DNA of 64,000 bases from Nipponacmea schrenckii (taxonomy: Eukaryota > Mollusca > Gastropoda > Lottiidae), in contig JAUJPP010000005.1 of the NCBI GenBank assembly GCA_030562195.1, positions 33,839,106-33,903,105 on the forward strand, read 5' to 3'. Numbering within the stretch: position 1 is the first letter of the stretch; the number at the start of each line of letters is the position of its first letter. Shown piece by piece: positions 45,365-64,000 of the stretch. The translations under genes were made by a program, and so were the position numbers. Under the pieces are notes generated by a model. That model was given only the letters and a program-made list of their open reading frames with translations, searched no databases and had not been told where the DNA came from.

Positions 45365-47449
45365 ACAAAACCTCTTGAATACTAAACTTAAAAGCAGAGC
45401 CTTATATATTTATATAATCATTCAAGGAGAATCAAACAAAGAGTGTCTGGATATTTTATGGAGTGAAAGCATCCAATTTTTTTATACGCCTACACATTAA
45501 TGTCTATCTGTCTCTTTGCCCGTCAACAGTTGTGGCCACGATAGAGAGTTGGATTTTGCTGGATTTTGACAAAACTTGGAGTGAGTCTTTGTAATCACCC
45601 AAGGATGAACCCTATTAAAAATCAGACCAATCGAAAACTATATTTTCTATGAGTTATTGCCCTTGTTCTTGAATTCTTTGTGGACACGACAGAGTGCTGG
45701 TTTCATGGTGGATTTTGCTTAAACTTGGTGTGAGTGTTTATTTTAACCCAAAGATGAAGCCTGTTAAAAATTGGACCAATCGAAAAGATTTAATATGAGT
45801 TATTGCCCTTGTTCTTGAATTCTTTGTGAACACGATAGAGAGCTGGTTTCTTGGTTTTTTTTATGACTCAAGGATGAACCGTATTGAAAATTAAACTACT
45901 GTAATCGAATATATTTTGTACGAGTTGTTGCCTTTGTGAAACGCGTTTCATTTATTGTGGACACGATAGAGAGCCAGTTTATGGATTTTGAATGAACTTT
46001 GACATAACGCAAGGGTGAACCCTATTGAAATCGGACCAACCGAAAATTGTATGGATTTTGAAACCATGTGGGAGTGTTCCTTATTACCTAAGGATGAAAC
46101 TTTAATTGAAAATCAAGAACATCTTTCATTTACCGATAACTCTTGTCAACCTCCCGGACAAATTGGCTGCCATTAGAAATGTGAGCGTATTACGATGGCC
46201 ATAGCTATTTATTCAGGGATCTTATTGTAAATAAATTGTTTTGTAAATAAAATTTGCATCTTCAAATTGCATATGTAGATAATATGACACATAATTAGAT
46301 TCAATCTGAAAAAAGCAATCTCTGATGATGCAAACTTGCAAAAATTTCAAGAGGCTTTCTAAATTTTGGCACTTTAGCAATGTAGCTTACCATGACATAC
46401 AATTATTACAGAAACAATAGATCTCTGACTGAAAATAAGAATGGTGCAAATTAAAGCCACAAATGGCCCCTGTACAGATAAAAACGCGAAAAACAGATTT
46501 CAACCCCTTTTTCAGATTCTGTCAATAACACTGACACAATGGTCAGCTATATTAGAAGATCTTTAAAGCATTGTGATATGAGAACAGAACTATGAGTTTA
46601 AATAAATGAATGGAGTTTAACGTCCTACTTTTTAGCACCTTATGGGCTAATCAAGACAGACAATGCCATGCTATGCAGTGTCCGGTGAGGGAAATTTTGT
46701 TAGTATAATGTTATTGGCCTACTCTTTTTGCGATTTCCAACTGTCAAGGGATCCTTAAAAAGCCTGTAGCACTAGGGGCATCGGTTTATTGTCCCATACA
46801 AACCACTAGACGCTTTTTTCATATTAATTTCAATTTATATTCTTTTTTATTACAATACACAGTAACAAACATATATGGCCAGAAAACAACATTACAGTTT
46901 AATATACCCTCATCCTTTCAACACTCTGTCTTCGTCTTTGATAAGCGTAAGCTGGGCTAGCTCAGTAAGATGTGAACCTATTGTTTGTAGGTTCAATGGA
47001 AATATCATTTTCTATATTAAATAACCAGTTATGTCATGATATCAAATGTTTACTTTAGCACAAAATTTCTACAATAGTATGACAGTTATTTCTTAAAATT
47101 CACGATTTTAATCAGTATATACAACAAACACAATATTTAAGACTGGAATAGGTGAATTTCAGGAGGTTTACCAGACACCTCCAAATGTTTTCGAAAAGAA
47201 AATTCTAAAAATCAAGTTATTACTTTCTCAGATGGAGGACAAATACCAGGAAACTATTGGATAATATATGTTTACATTAGTTGTCAATCCAAAAAAATTA
47301 TAGCAATTATTATCTTGGTCCTAATATCTTTCTATTCAAATCTATAATTTTTTCTTCATATTTTCTTAAAACTCATATCATGCCATTCCACAATAAGGTT
47401 CCTATTAGTCTGTCACTTAAAATTGTTCTTATGTTCACTTTGCTGTGGT
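45365..47449. other. Convergent 3' regions of the oxidase gene and SEC13
   Basis: Both neighbouring genes end here, from opposite strands. After the oxidase stop come a reverse-oriented repeat copy and AT-rich sequence with AATAAA hexamers near 46230-46250 that could terminate its transcript. I see no further gene between about 46200 and 47449. Confidence 0.5.
45483..46190 (-). repeat. Copy D of the GATAGCTTGCCAGGCAAGG family, reverse orientation
   Basis: Begins tatacgcc and ends gtgagcgtat. The units carry gagttattgcccttgttctt and aaggatgaaccctatt, the reverse complements of units in copies B and C. It lies just after the oxidase stop and may be part of the 3' UTR. Confidence 0.65.
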
Positions 47450-50400
47450 CTAAAGTGCCCTTTGACCTTCTGTAATTTGTCCTTGACCTTTATTCACATC
47501 ACTAATGCACACCCACTGTCCTTCAGTTGATTCCTTCCATAAACTTACCTAAAAATAAAGAAGAAACATTGAATTTATTACCACCTGTGACCTAATATGG
47601 AGCTCTTATCTACCTTGTATATTTCAAATTATGAGAGCTATTCAATTTGATATGATTTGTTACCAACTGGTGGCATGTGGCAGAATATAATCAACTTGTA
47701 GATTTAGCCAATTTGAAAGCAACAACTGGGCCTTTCAGACAAATTCAAAGCTACCGCATTTACAGTACAAAATAGGACATGAGCAAATATGTTGATATCT
47801 TGATAGGAGAGAGTGTTACTTACAACGGATCCCATGAAATGACAATTTTCTAACATGGAAGATAAATGAGATTACTCACTTTATTATCTCCCCCTGATAC
47901 AGCTAAAATATTTCCTGTTATACTCCAACTAACATGCCACACTACATCATTAAATTTCTGTAAAACTTTTGATACCCAGGTAGTATTGCTACCATCATTG
48001 GTCCATATTATAACTCTACAATCCTATAATACATTAATATTTAATATTTAATATTACATAACTTTGTATAGTAGTCAAAGCCCATGGGTATAATGAGTTT
48101 TTCGATTCAAAATTACTTTTTGTCAAAGTACTTCATTGACGAATCTTTTAAGGTCATTACAGATGGTGGTGATGATAATGATTGTGTGATATAAGGTTCG
48201 TTTCATTAAAAGTTAGAAAGAACAAAGTACTGCTGTACCTTAACCTCCACTCTATTTAAGCCCAGGCCTTAATTTCAGAAAAAAAAGTTTCTTTCATGAA
48301 ATGGGTCATATTTGAATTTAAGCCCAGAGCTTAAATACAAAGATTCTAAGTACAAAGCAAATGTCAAAAAAATGTTATTATGGCTCTCTTTGGTTTCAAT
48401 CACCAATTATTGTCTTTGCAAAAACTAAAATGACTTGAGTTGAATGTTATTAGGCATAAACTTAGCCTACTCTTTGAGTTTAAAAACCTACCTGAGAACA
48501 AGTAGCTATTATACTTTTAGGTAGTCCTATAGAAGGTGCCCAGGCTACATCTCTAACCCAATCACTATGTCCATCTAATTTCTGTTCTTCTATCCATTGA
48601 CCTTCTTCTTCTCTATAATATACAATTACAAATATCTCAGTAAAGGTTCAGTTCTACAGCAATTTGGTAGGGTTCATCTGAGCAACATTTCCCTGACATT
48701 TTTCATAAAAATCATACAGGGGATTGACAATGGACTATCATTGGTATTGATTTATCAATATTTTCTTGAAATGATACCCCGCCTCCGCCAGCTCTGAAGG
48801 ACTAGTATCAGTGATCGTATTTATTATTGATTAAAACAACAGGCTGATGTGAAAACTCATTTTTTTAGTTGAATCTGTCAATTCTCCAGAATTATTATGA
48901 TTTTCCTTGATATTCCATGTCTGGAAAACCTATTTATAAATTCTCTGATATTCCAGATTTTCCATGACCTGTGCCTGTATATAGTATGTCATATAAATGA
49001 AAAGGAGCCAAAATCAAAAGTTAAAATGGCAATAGTTCTAATAAACAGACCTAAAAGTCTGTCACTCAGTAAAATTGTTTTTATTTAGTGTTTCACTAGC
49101 AGTACTCTCACCTCCATATTTTGACTAGGTTATCACATCCCCCAGATACAATACGTTTAACAGATTGTTGTCTGGTTCCAGTATCAAATAATGAATTAGG
49201 TGTAACAGCTGGAGCCCAACTAACAGCATTACATCCTATCTATAATTAAATGAAATACAGTTCTCAAATAAATTGCCTGTGCGTGATTGTGGCTAAAAAC
49301 ACACAATGAGGGAAATTTTGTCAGCTTACTATATTTCTATTTTGAAACATGAAGGAACGATCAGACATATTTTTCAATTTCATTTTTCCAGTAGTACCGT
49401 AGCTAATCATCACATAATATTAATGAGTTTAAGGGGGTTGACAACCTTATCAAGGTGTATTTTAATCAAGAAACATATTTAGTTTATATCCATTCTATTT
49501 GACATTAAAAAAAACTCATCTAGTAAAATTTTTAGCTCAATCGCTTCAGTAGTATGTCAGATATCGGTCCGTAAAGATAATCTATTTATAGAACACAATG
49601 GGGTAATCCTCTATGTAGACGTACAAATTACATTGTCAGTTGACATTATTGAGTACTACGTCATCAGCTAAATAAACCTTTTCTACGTTCAGATTTGTAT
49701 TGGGGGGAATCCAGAAGTCACGTGATGTCCCATAAATCATTACGTCACATGTAAACAGAGAAATTTTATGATTGGTGGGTGGAAGGGTTTTGACATGTGC
49801 TAATCCATTGTTTAAGCACTCCAATTATATGGTTATCGGTGCATATCGATGCCTAAAAGGTGCAAAAAGATTTCTACAGCATGAAAGACAATCTTTTAAC
49901 AACATGATCGTTAATTATGTAAGGTTTACATGTGTTGCAAGATGTTGAAAAAACTGCCATTTTCCAAAAACATATCTCGCTTACAATTAATCCGATTTTT
50001 ACAAACTTTGGCTTCAGCTAAAGCTTACGATGTCCTCTATAACTCTGCGTTGGATTTATTTTATAAAATGAGTTGTTTTTTTAAAATTATATTTTTTGTA
50101 AATGCACACGCAAAATATTGATTTCTATAAATATCTTCAAAACAAAACAAAATTTCTAAAGATAGCTTGCCAGGCAAGGTAACATACGCCCACTTCAGCA
50201 AACAGAATATTCCATGTTTTTTCATTTAATCAAGGGCAATAACTCATAAACCGACATCTGGAATCGCATCATTTTTTTTAACTTGTCTGAGATGTTATTA
50301 AGATGAATACACATGTCAGGAATATATCAATATTGTCATGTCATAGGGTAAAGGTCGATGGGTTGCAATGTCATAGGTCACATGTCAGTAGTTGTCATGC

Positions 50401-53400
50401 GCGTGCATGCGCATTTTATTTTTTATATAGTGTCAGTTGGATATAAGATTCCAAGGGCTACAGTCTATGGATCATAAGTCAATGTATAGTCATAGTATTC
50501 TGTAATATGTCAATGAATATGAATAAACACGGTATAGCTTGAAGGAGCGTTTATCTCAAGAACCATCCAGTCAAGTGGTCAATGAAGAGTCAATTCCACC
50601 ACAACACATACCAAGTTTCATTCAAATCGGATAAAAACTACAGCTTCTATTGTGTACACAAGTAAATTTTAACGTTTTTCCATCTAATCAAGGGCCATAA
50701 CTCATAAACTGACATCTGGAATCCTGCCATTTTCTAACTTGTCCGAGATATTATTTAAGATAAATACACATACCAAGTTTCATTAAATCAGGGTGAAAAC
50801 TACAGCTTAGATTGCGTACACAAGTAAATAATAAGGTTTTTTCATTTAATCAAGGGCCATAACTCATAAACCGACATCTGGAATCCTGCCATTTTCGAAC
50901 TTGTCCGAGATATTATCAAGATGAATACACATACCAAGTTTCATTCAAATCGGATAAAAACCACAGCTTCTATTGTGTACACAAGTAAATTTTAACGTTT
51001 TTTCATTTAATCAAGGGCAATAACTCATAAACCGACATCTGGAATCGTGCCATTTTTGAACTTGTCCGAAATAATTTTCAAGATGAAGACACATACCAAG
51101 TTTCATTCAAATCAGATAAAAACTCTGGCCTATCGCGTACACAAGTAAATTTTGTTAACGGGAAACCCTAAACGACGGAACGGACCCTTTTCAATGTGGT
51201 GATATAAAAATACCAACCGTTCATTAATAGGATACAGTAGCTTCTATTGTGCCAAAAATTTCAACCATCTTAATCAAGTGCATAATCAATAACACATCTG
51301 GAATCGTGCCATTTTCGAACTTGTTCGAATATTATCAAGATGAATACACATACCAAGTTTCATTCAAATGGATAAAAACTACTAGCTTTATTGCGTACAC
51401 AAGTAAATTTTAACGTTTTTCCATCTAATCAAGGGCCATAACTCATAAACTGACATCTGGAATCCTGCCATTTTCTAACTTGTCCGAGATATTTTCAAGA
51501 TAAATACACATACCAAGTTTCATGCAAATCAGATGAAAACTACAGCTTCTATTGCGTACACAAGTAAATTTCAACGTTTTTTCATTTAATCAAGGGCCAT
51601 AACTCATAAACTGACATCTGGAATCGTGCCATTTTCGAACTTGTCCGAGATATTATCAAGATGAATACACATACCAAGTTTCATTCAAATCGGATAAAAA
51701 CCACAGCTTCTATTGTGTACACAAGTAAATTTTAACGTTTTTTCATTTAATCAAGTGCAATAACTCATTAACCGACATCTGGAATCGTGCCATTTTCGAA
51801 CTTGTCCGAAATAATATCAAGATGAAGACACATACCAAGTTTCATTCAAATCAGATAAAAACTCTGGCCGGTATCGCGTACACAAGTAATTGTTGACGGA
51901 CGGACCGACGGACAGGGGTGATGGCAATGTAGTCCACATTTTCATGTGGGCGTATAAAAAGCCAACGTGACGTTGTAGAGATACATGTAGACTTGTGTTG
52001 TGCAAAATTTCAACCATCTAAATTAAATGGTCTATTAGATATGCTAATTTTAAGGGAATAATTGATGTTTTATCGTTCATCTTTCATACCCTATTTCTCA
52101 AAGTTGAAATGTCATAAAGAAATAAATATTATATTTTTGGATAGCTGAAAGTCCCCTCTTTCCATTGATATTTAAATATTTCAGATAGGTGGATATGTAT
52201 TGGTTGATATGTATTTTTTGTACATAGGTTTAGGGTTGTCAACCCCCTTAATAAGATTTCTATAATATACTTACAGAATGAGCATTATTTATTTTCTTAG
52301 AATCCCATGTTCCATCTCCTAAAAAATTAAATGAAAGTTAAAGAATTTAAAAATGATTTAAGCTGCAAAAATATATAAATGAATTTTGATTAGTTACAGT
52401 ATTTGGCATTCACAGTCTACATAAAGAAATTTTACCTGTACTGGATATTATTGATATACTACCATCAGAACTTCCACAAGCTAATAATAATCCAAATTCA
52501 TGTGGTGCAAAAGCTACAGAATTTACTGAAAAAGGAAAAAAAAAAAAAAAAATGAAACGGACATTTTTTTTCTTGAACAAGTCCAACCCAAAATTAAATA
52601 GGTATTACACACAGGTAATTGTAGCCAAATGCCAGTATCTTCAGTAGAAGATAGCTATTTAATAATTAGCTGTTAAATGTTTCAGTGTTACTATTAACAT
52701 CATACCATTTAGCAAACATATTCAATTTCTGGAATTGGATAGTTAAATTCTCCCTGATGTAGATGATTTTGACTATATGTATATATTTTACCTGATGAAT
52801 CATGATTGGTGTATTCATATATCTTGCCCCATGTACCACTACTTTCTTTCCATATTATAACTTTTCTATCATAACCACATGAGGCTAAAGTATTACCAAA
52901 CATAGGATGTGCCCATGCTAACTGCCATACTGGACCTTCATGCCTAGAAATAAAAGCAAAAACAATTTACAAATATGAACATGACATGTCGCACAGTAAG
53001 AGAAAAACAAACAAAGGATACAAACAGAAGAACTTAATATAGCTTTGATTTCATATTCATGGAAAACAGACTGAAACATTTTCTCCTTTTAAAAATTATT
53101 TGTTTTATTCAGATAATAATTGGAAAAAAAGAAAAATAGTTGAACTTACCCTGCTAAATCTGATATTAAAGTTTGTTGACCATTTCTAACATCAAAAACT
53201 TTTACAGATCTATCTGAAGAACATGTAGCTAATTTGGTACCATAGTAATCTAGCTGGGCATCATGCTGAAATGAAAGATATGACATCAATAAAATCATTT
53301 TGGAAACAAAAACATTTCCACATTATATTCCCACACTATACTCAAAAACATATCCATACTATATTCAAATTTACCCTGTAGATTCAGCAAACATTAAAAG

Positions 53401-54369
53401 AGTTAAATATATTTGACTTGCTAAGGTGATCTAGAAACAACAATTGTGGACAGCCAGCCAGACCACAGGGGTGACAGCTATATACGCCAAAACCAATGTG
53501 TATAAAAATGAAGGTTGTTTTCTCAATCTAACTTCGAAAGAATTGACTACAACGTGAAAAGAATATCGAGCAAAATAAAGGTATCAGTAGTCATATACAT
53601 TAGTGCATATCGTATTGCATGGTCAATGCATGGCATTCCATAAAAAAATGGTAGGGCTGCAACGATTCCTGAAGTGGTGATTCGATACACTCAACGATAC
53701 CTGAGCGACGATACGATTTATTGCGATAATAAATCGCGATTCTTGCCAGTAATTGTGTATTCATAATGCTTTGATTTTCATACCATTTTCCTTCCCCATA
53801 TATCACACTCACAGTATGTATCATATTATGACCCTTGTATTGTGAAAATATTTTACCAACTTACCACCATATCCTCATGGGCAGTGTCAACCGTATTAAA
53901 AACAGACACCTGAAAACATATTTTAAATCATTATTAATAAATTATTAATCCAATGAAATGCAACTGTTTAACGAAAACCACACATACCTTCGAAAAAAGA
54001 TCTTCAATTGCTTTATTATAAAACCTGGTGATAAATTTAAATTGATCTAGAGAACATCCATCTTTCCAATAAATCAAGATGTTACATTGTTAGAACCGTA
54101 CCTTTAAAACCCTGAACAAGCAAAGGTGGGGAAAATCCCTAATTTTTTATGTTTAATTTTTTGCCTTCTCCCTCAACAATATCTGTCCAAATAGCTATCA
54201 GTTGCTGGGAATAGAGTCAGCAAATTTTGCACTAAATAACAGTAGGCCTATTATTAGTATAACGAATGAGTAGCCTACAACAGATTATGTTATGAGGAAT
54301 GAACGAAGCAAACCGTTGATAAAATATATTAAAAATTAATGTATTTCAAAAATACCATACACTTACCAT
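47450..54369 (-). CDS. SEC13: SEC13, WD40 coat and nucleoporin subunit
   Basis: SEC13 pairs with SEC31 in the outer COPII coat, with Nup145C/Nup96 in the nuclear pore Y complex, and belongs to GATOR2. Exons in coding order: 54367-54369, 53865-53909, 53150-53265, 52792-52943, 52436-52525, 52275-52318, 49112-49239, 48492-48612, 47880-48023, 47450-47548. The phases are consistent and give 313 residues, near the roughly 322 of human SEC13. Diagnostic stretches are [77 protein letters not shown] and [11 protein letters not shown], spread over six WD40 blades. The first exon contributes only the ATG, directly followed by GTAAGT. A 3-kb intron (49240-52274) holds repeat copy E. It is head to head with CCDC77. 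Confidence 0.96.
50161..51956 (+). repeat. Copy E of the GATAGCTTGCCAGGCAAGG family
   Basis: Opens GATAGCTTGCCAGGCAAGG then taacatacgcccact. It contains about ten units of some 150-180 bases with aatcaagggcaataactcat, gacatctggaatcgtgcca and cataccaagtttcattcaaa. It ends acggacggaccgacggac and tcatgtgggcgtata. An internal end-like sequence near 51170-51215 suggests two joined copies. It lies in the large SEC13 intron. Confidence 0.75.
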
Positions 54370-54739
54370 ACTGGGATCGTTGACAAAAGTCAAATTTTCA
54401 TAGAACAAAACCCAAGAAAACTGTTGAATTTATGTCAGTGTTGTGTTTTGGCGAACGTGGCAGAATCAACTTCCGGTTTGCTTTTTAAGTAGATTCGAAA
54501 CACATTTAAAGCAGTCACTACGTACCAGTATAAATATTTGATTATGTATGTTTTCATAATCTTATGCTAAGAATTCAAATTTTATTTAGTTCACAAAATC
54601 TTACATTTTAATCGGCAGTTTTAGAACCAATAGGTCTTATAGTACTTGTTACGAAACATCTGCATTTGTCATCAGGCGACGTGGTATATTTTGCATTTAT
54701 CGGCACTTAAAAGACACGGAGATTGGCGGAAGTTTCAAA
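54370..54739. promoter_or_regulatory. Bidirectional promoter region of SEC13 and CCDC77
   Basis: Only 370 bases lie between the two start codons, which face away from each other, so one shared promoter region is likely. The stretch near 54450-54480 (ggcgaacgtggcagaatc) and 54700-54750 is less AT-rich than its surroundings. No TATA box is assigned. Confidence 0.6.
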
Positions 54740-59914
<5,175 letters not shown>

Positions 59915-62900
59915 TTTTAACAAATATGTTTTATAGAACTGTGATATGGATTACTTGAATATTTCCTAGAGGCGAGACTCATGTGATGTGATATTTGACC
60001 CTGTAAGAAACTTGGAAACACATTGTCCATCTAAACTTAACCATGTTTCTCACTCAACCACAGCTGTGCTTTATATATTTCATCTTTTTATAATTCGATC
60101 TGGGTAACTAAAATATGGGAGTGTCAAGAATATTAATTAATTGAACAATAAACAACTATTTATTGCTGTATATTGAGCACTATTTTAACAGCTAGAATAC
60201 TGTTGTACATTATTTTATCTATATATTATTGGTGTAATATTGTAGCTGATAACAAAATCGGCAATACCGTAATAACATGTTTTTATTCCTTAAATTGTAT
60301 ATCTGTTGTTTTAACATACCCAGATGAAAAATAGTTAATTAGTTTACCATTGTCATCTACTAACTCAATCATGTATTGGTGACCTGATGAAATTGATATG
60401 CATCTTCTAGGTTATTTTCAACCAATCAAAAACTCTTGTTCAGAACATGTAAAATTATATCACCACTATTGAATAAAGGTTTTTCACTTATGTGTTCAAA
60501 CAAAGATATTTGTGTCAACATCTGTGCTGGAAAAATTCAATAACAACACATCAGTTCACTCAATGTGTACAGTTTGTCATAATTGGTTTGAATCCTACCC
60601 AGATTATTACAATTATCTTTTCTTTAATATAAATAATAAACAAACAACTGTATTACATTTTTTTTATTTTGGCTTTTTCACAAACAATACCCATTATGGG
60701 TGAGAGTAAATTAGAAATTATCCTTTTCTTATGAAAGGTAGACATTTTGAAACACACTAATAATTTTATGTATTACAGAGTTATTTACAACAAAATGCAA
60801 AATTTTCTGCATAAATTAGAAATAATTCAATGATAGAAACATGTTTTTGAAATAAATACTATTACACAACATTCAAAACTATTTTGAAACATTTTTTTGC
60901 TAAATTCTGATATAGGTATTGTTAATCACCGTCACTTGATGCCTAAGGCATTTCAAAGTAAAAATATACAATATAGAAAAAAAAATCTGAGAAAAAAAAA
61001 TCAAGGTTGCTATTTGTATTGACAAGGTGTGACTAGTTTTTAGGTTAGAATTATCACTTATTGCATTTAACAATGTAAGCACTACATGATTCTCTGTAAG
61101 AATTGAGAACTATCTCATTTGGAATGAAAAGGGTAAATATGACTTGAACAAGAACTTAAAAGTGATATTTTAGAAATATATTATAAAGCTCGGTCACTAG
61201 ATGAGAAACCTTGGAAATGAAAGAAGAACTATTCAGTTATGAAGTTGATCAGTAGAAGATAATAGTATTTGAATGTAATATGCACCCATGTCTTAGGTAC
61301 TAAAATTTGATAATTAGAATCAATTGAAAATTGATCATGTCAACAATAACAACTTAACTTGGTAAACAATGAAACATAACATCTAAATTTTAATTTAAAA
61401 CTTTTAAAATTTGAACTATTGAATTTAAAAATAGTTTTTATTTTGGTTTAGGTATCTTTAATGCTCTTTTCTGGTTTTCAACAAAAATAAATTTAATTTT
61501 TTGTCTTTGTTTAACAGGTGATAAATTAAGAAACATCACAAAGCAATACTCAATCTATGCATGCATAGAAAATGGAAATTTGCATATTCTATATATTACA
61601 TGTTATCAGGGTGCTTTACTCAATAGCAGCTAAAGGTTGATAAAAATCTGATTCAATAAATCTATTATGCAAGTCATCTTGAATAAGAAATGGATAAATG
61701 AACTTAATCCTAATATAAAGAATGATTATCCTATATTGTTTGCTTCCAAGTTTTTAATATTTCTTTACAAAATATCTAAATATATACACTCTAGTCCATT
61801 CTACATTCTATCTAATATTTGCGATTTTAATCATTCTTACAAAATCTACAATAGATACTTACTGCAACATTTTACTACATGAAGAGATATTAAAGAGGTT
61901 TTCATTTTGTGAGTGCATTGGGGACATAGATATATTACCCCACCATTCCCATTTGTCAGACATCTGTGGCTCTTGCAATTCCATTAAATCTGAGTGTCTC
62001 TAATTTGGAAGGGCCTTATGCAATAAAACAAATAAATGAAGCACTTATTATTTGTGAATTAGCAGGAATCACAGAATGGTGCAAATTGATGCTATCAGTG
62101 TCCCTGATACATGCACATAATTAATAAAACCTCTTAACAATCCCTTTAAAGGTTGAGATACAACTCAAATCTATGAATTACATACACCTGTTAATTATAT
62201 ATACCACTCATATTTTTAATCTGTATTACAACATTCTTTTTTAAACAGTGTTACATACTGGATTATCAATTTATCCCATTACATTCATAGTTTTACTCGA
62301 GTTTCAATGTGTTTAAAATATGAGTGGTACATATAGCTTTTAAAGAAACTTCTCTATCATTGAGTATACTCCAAAGCTTAATGCCCAGAAAAATTTCACT
62401 AAAAGCAAGTTTTAAGTTTATTTCTCTTTTTGGACAATAGTAATAAACTTCAAAATCAAACATTTGGTTTTTTTTTGTTTGTTTCAAAAAAGACTGCTGG
62501 GTTGTTATTGTTCTCAGTTTTAAACTGTGGAGTGTGCCCAATTCATTTAATAATTCAACACAAAATTAACTGAAAGACTTGGGTAAAAAGGTATGTTTCT
62601 TACTTCTGATTTGCTAAACTAATTTTTGACAAAAATTAACAAAATAATGAAATAAAATATAGTGTTTGCAATAATTGAAGACATTTAAATAATTAATGAG
62701 AATATATAAATAAAATTGAAATTGTTGCATAAAATACTTGATAAGTTAAATTCTACTGTATATTACAATTTCTACCTGATAAGTTAGCACATGCACCAAT
62801 CATATTACTGTTAATATTACACAACATACATCACTGAGTCAAAGCACTATTCTGCACAAATACCTCAAAGATACACTTTATTAAACTCAGCATAGACAGT

Positions 62901-63473
62901 TTGAAAGATCAATAACTTATCACAAGAAATGACATATGAACCCTCCTATGCAGACAGGCACGTCAGATTCCAAATGCCGAGTCTGGACCAGCATTCAAAA
63001 ATGGAATATGACATCTGTATAACTTGAAACATCGAAATACCAGGTATTTAACCAGTAAAACACATTTCTAAAACTGATTAGGAAGTTCAATTTCTCACAA
63101 TGATATCATACAATATCTTTGAGGAGTTTTAGCAGAAGTAGCCCTGGTCCCATTCAATATTACACTCCTAATAATATGATAGTGTATAATGTAATATAAT
63201 TATTTGATTGTTGGTGATTATACCAATATAGGTATATCAATATCAGTGTCACTATTATAAAGCACTGTGATTGCTATGTAACATTTAGTGCTGAATCTAA
63301 AACTAGTTCATTATTGGTCGCTATGGTAACCAAAGTCTAGTCTAGACATAATACTTTTCATTGTTCTTATCACAAAAATTATGTTCATCCTTCATTGTCA
63401 AAAACACAACTGGACTTCTATCACTCTAAACTACTCTCCAAGGAATATTCCACTCCTCCATTTCTTCCTTCCA
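59915..63473. other. Convergent 3' regions of CCDC77 and the right-edge gene
   Basis: AT-rich sequence with no supported exon. It should contain the CCDC77 3' UTR and, from the other side, the 3' UTR of the minus-strand gene. A minus-strand frame of 82 codons at 62293-62541 has no recognisable features and is not called. Confidence 0.5.
60472..60477 (+). terminator. Candidate polyadenylation signal of CCDC77
   Basis: AATAAA about 560 bases after the CCDC77 stop codon, followed by a T-rich stretch. Only a candidate in this AT-rich context. Confidence 0.35.
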
Positions 63474-63915
63474 TTATACTTCTGTCCCTGCTGGTAAATT
63501 TCCCCGAAGTTTGACAGGAGACGATTTTGTTTTAGCGGGACTGATAGCTTTGGTGAGTCCACTTACTTTAGTGATAGATGCACCTTTTAGTGTTAGTTTA
63601 CTTGGAGTAGACGAGTTGAAGGTCTGTACTATCGAATCATCTCGACTACCAGCACTGCCTACACTACCAGATACCTGTCAAAACATAGAATGATAATACA
63701 TGTATAATCAAATAATGAAAGATTGTGGAATTGTCAATGTTTTTCAGTAGTTGATTGATTAATTAAAGTAAATTATTTAAAATAAAACATAAGATTATTT
63801 TTGGATGGAAGTTTATGATAAAGCCAATAAGTATGAAGTTTTACTGATTCCATAAGAATACTCACCACTCCACTATCGAGGGATGCACCACTACTACCTC
63901 GTTTCATCCCAAGGT
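63474..63915 (-). CDS. C-terminal exons of an unidentified Ser-rich protein (partial)
   Basis: Two exons on the minus strand, 63866-63915 and 63474-63674, with good splice signals (GTGAGT donor; TTTTAG and GACAG acceptors) and matching phase. They encode a C-terminus with LGMKRGSSGASLDSGV, SGSVGSAGSRDDSIVQ and, near the end, SPAKTKSSPVKLRGNLPAG, then a TAA stop. The tail is low in hydrophobics and rich in Ser, Lys and Gly, so probably disordered. The rest of the gene lies beyond the right edge. I do not recognise the family. Confidence 0.65.
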
Positions 63916-64000
63916 CTAAAAACAAAAAACATGTTGTTAGGAAAAATTATATGGTAGGCCTACAGTGAAATAAGAGTGCCTTTATTTTAGATTGTTGAGT

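Noticed and set aside
62293..62541. 82-codon minus-strand frame in the 3' region of the right-edge gene
   Set aside because: No homology I recognise and no splice link to the exons at 63474-63915; it lies beyond their stop codon.

Overview
This is AT-rich, intron-rich eukaryotic DNA, most likely from a mollusc or other lophotrochozoan. That inference rests on protein families with close vertebrate counterparts, GT-AG introns of 100 bp to several kb, and a repeat family built around a 'caagggcaataactc' core that I associate with mollusc genomes. Five genes can be rebuilt exon by exon with every splice phase consistent, and the end of a sixth runs in from the right edge.

Layout. (1) 1265-23515, minus strand: a 10-formyltetrahydrofolate dehydrogenase. 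The body is 22 exons. An extra first exon 11.8 kb upstream encodes a mitochondrial presequence, giving 923 residues, so the gene is ALDH1L2-type. (2) 23908-31685, plus strand: PM20D1, an M20 peptidase of 504 residues in 11 exons, head to head with ALDH1L2. (3) 33991-45364, plus strand: a secreted ceruloplasmin/hephaestin-like multicopper oxidase of 1480 residues in 12 exons, enlarged by two linkers, one rich in Met, His and Asn. (4) 47450-54369, minus strand: SEC13, 313 residues in 10 exons. (5) 54740-59914, plus strand: CCDC77, 504 residues in 10 exons, head to head with SEC13. (6) 63474-63915, minus strand: the last two exons of an unidentified gene.

Introns carry much mobile DNA. ALDH1L2 intron 1 holds a 3-kb inverted-repeat element with about 182-bp tandem units and a 10-bp target duplication, a truncated Penelope-like element (PLE) and two copies of a GATAGCTTGCCAGGCAAGG family. 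PM20D1 holds a 1.07-kb element with arrays of AAAACGGTAAC, plus a 44-bp minisatellite made from the end of its own exon 9 including the splice donor. Intron 3 of the oxidase gene holds a nearly complete but broken PLE, with a candidate hammerhead ribozyme, an ORF1, RT and GIY-YIG regions and a nested insertion. A CCDC77 intron holds a 5'-truncated LINE.

The genes are not one pathway. They cover mitochondrial folate oxidation, N-acyl amino acid metabolism, copper/iron oxidation, COPII and nuclear pore coats, and a centrosomal coiled-coil protein. I see no bacterial-type operon, CRISPR array, tRNA or rRNA. The most unusual signals are the amplified splice-donor array, the leader exon with a possible second cytosolic start, and the long-hairpin elements. 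Coordinates and translations were worked out by eye from the sequence; no homology search was run.
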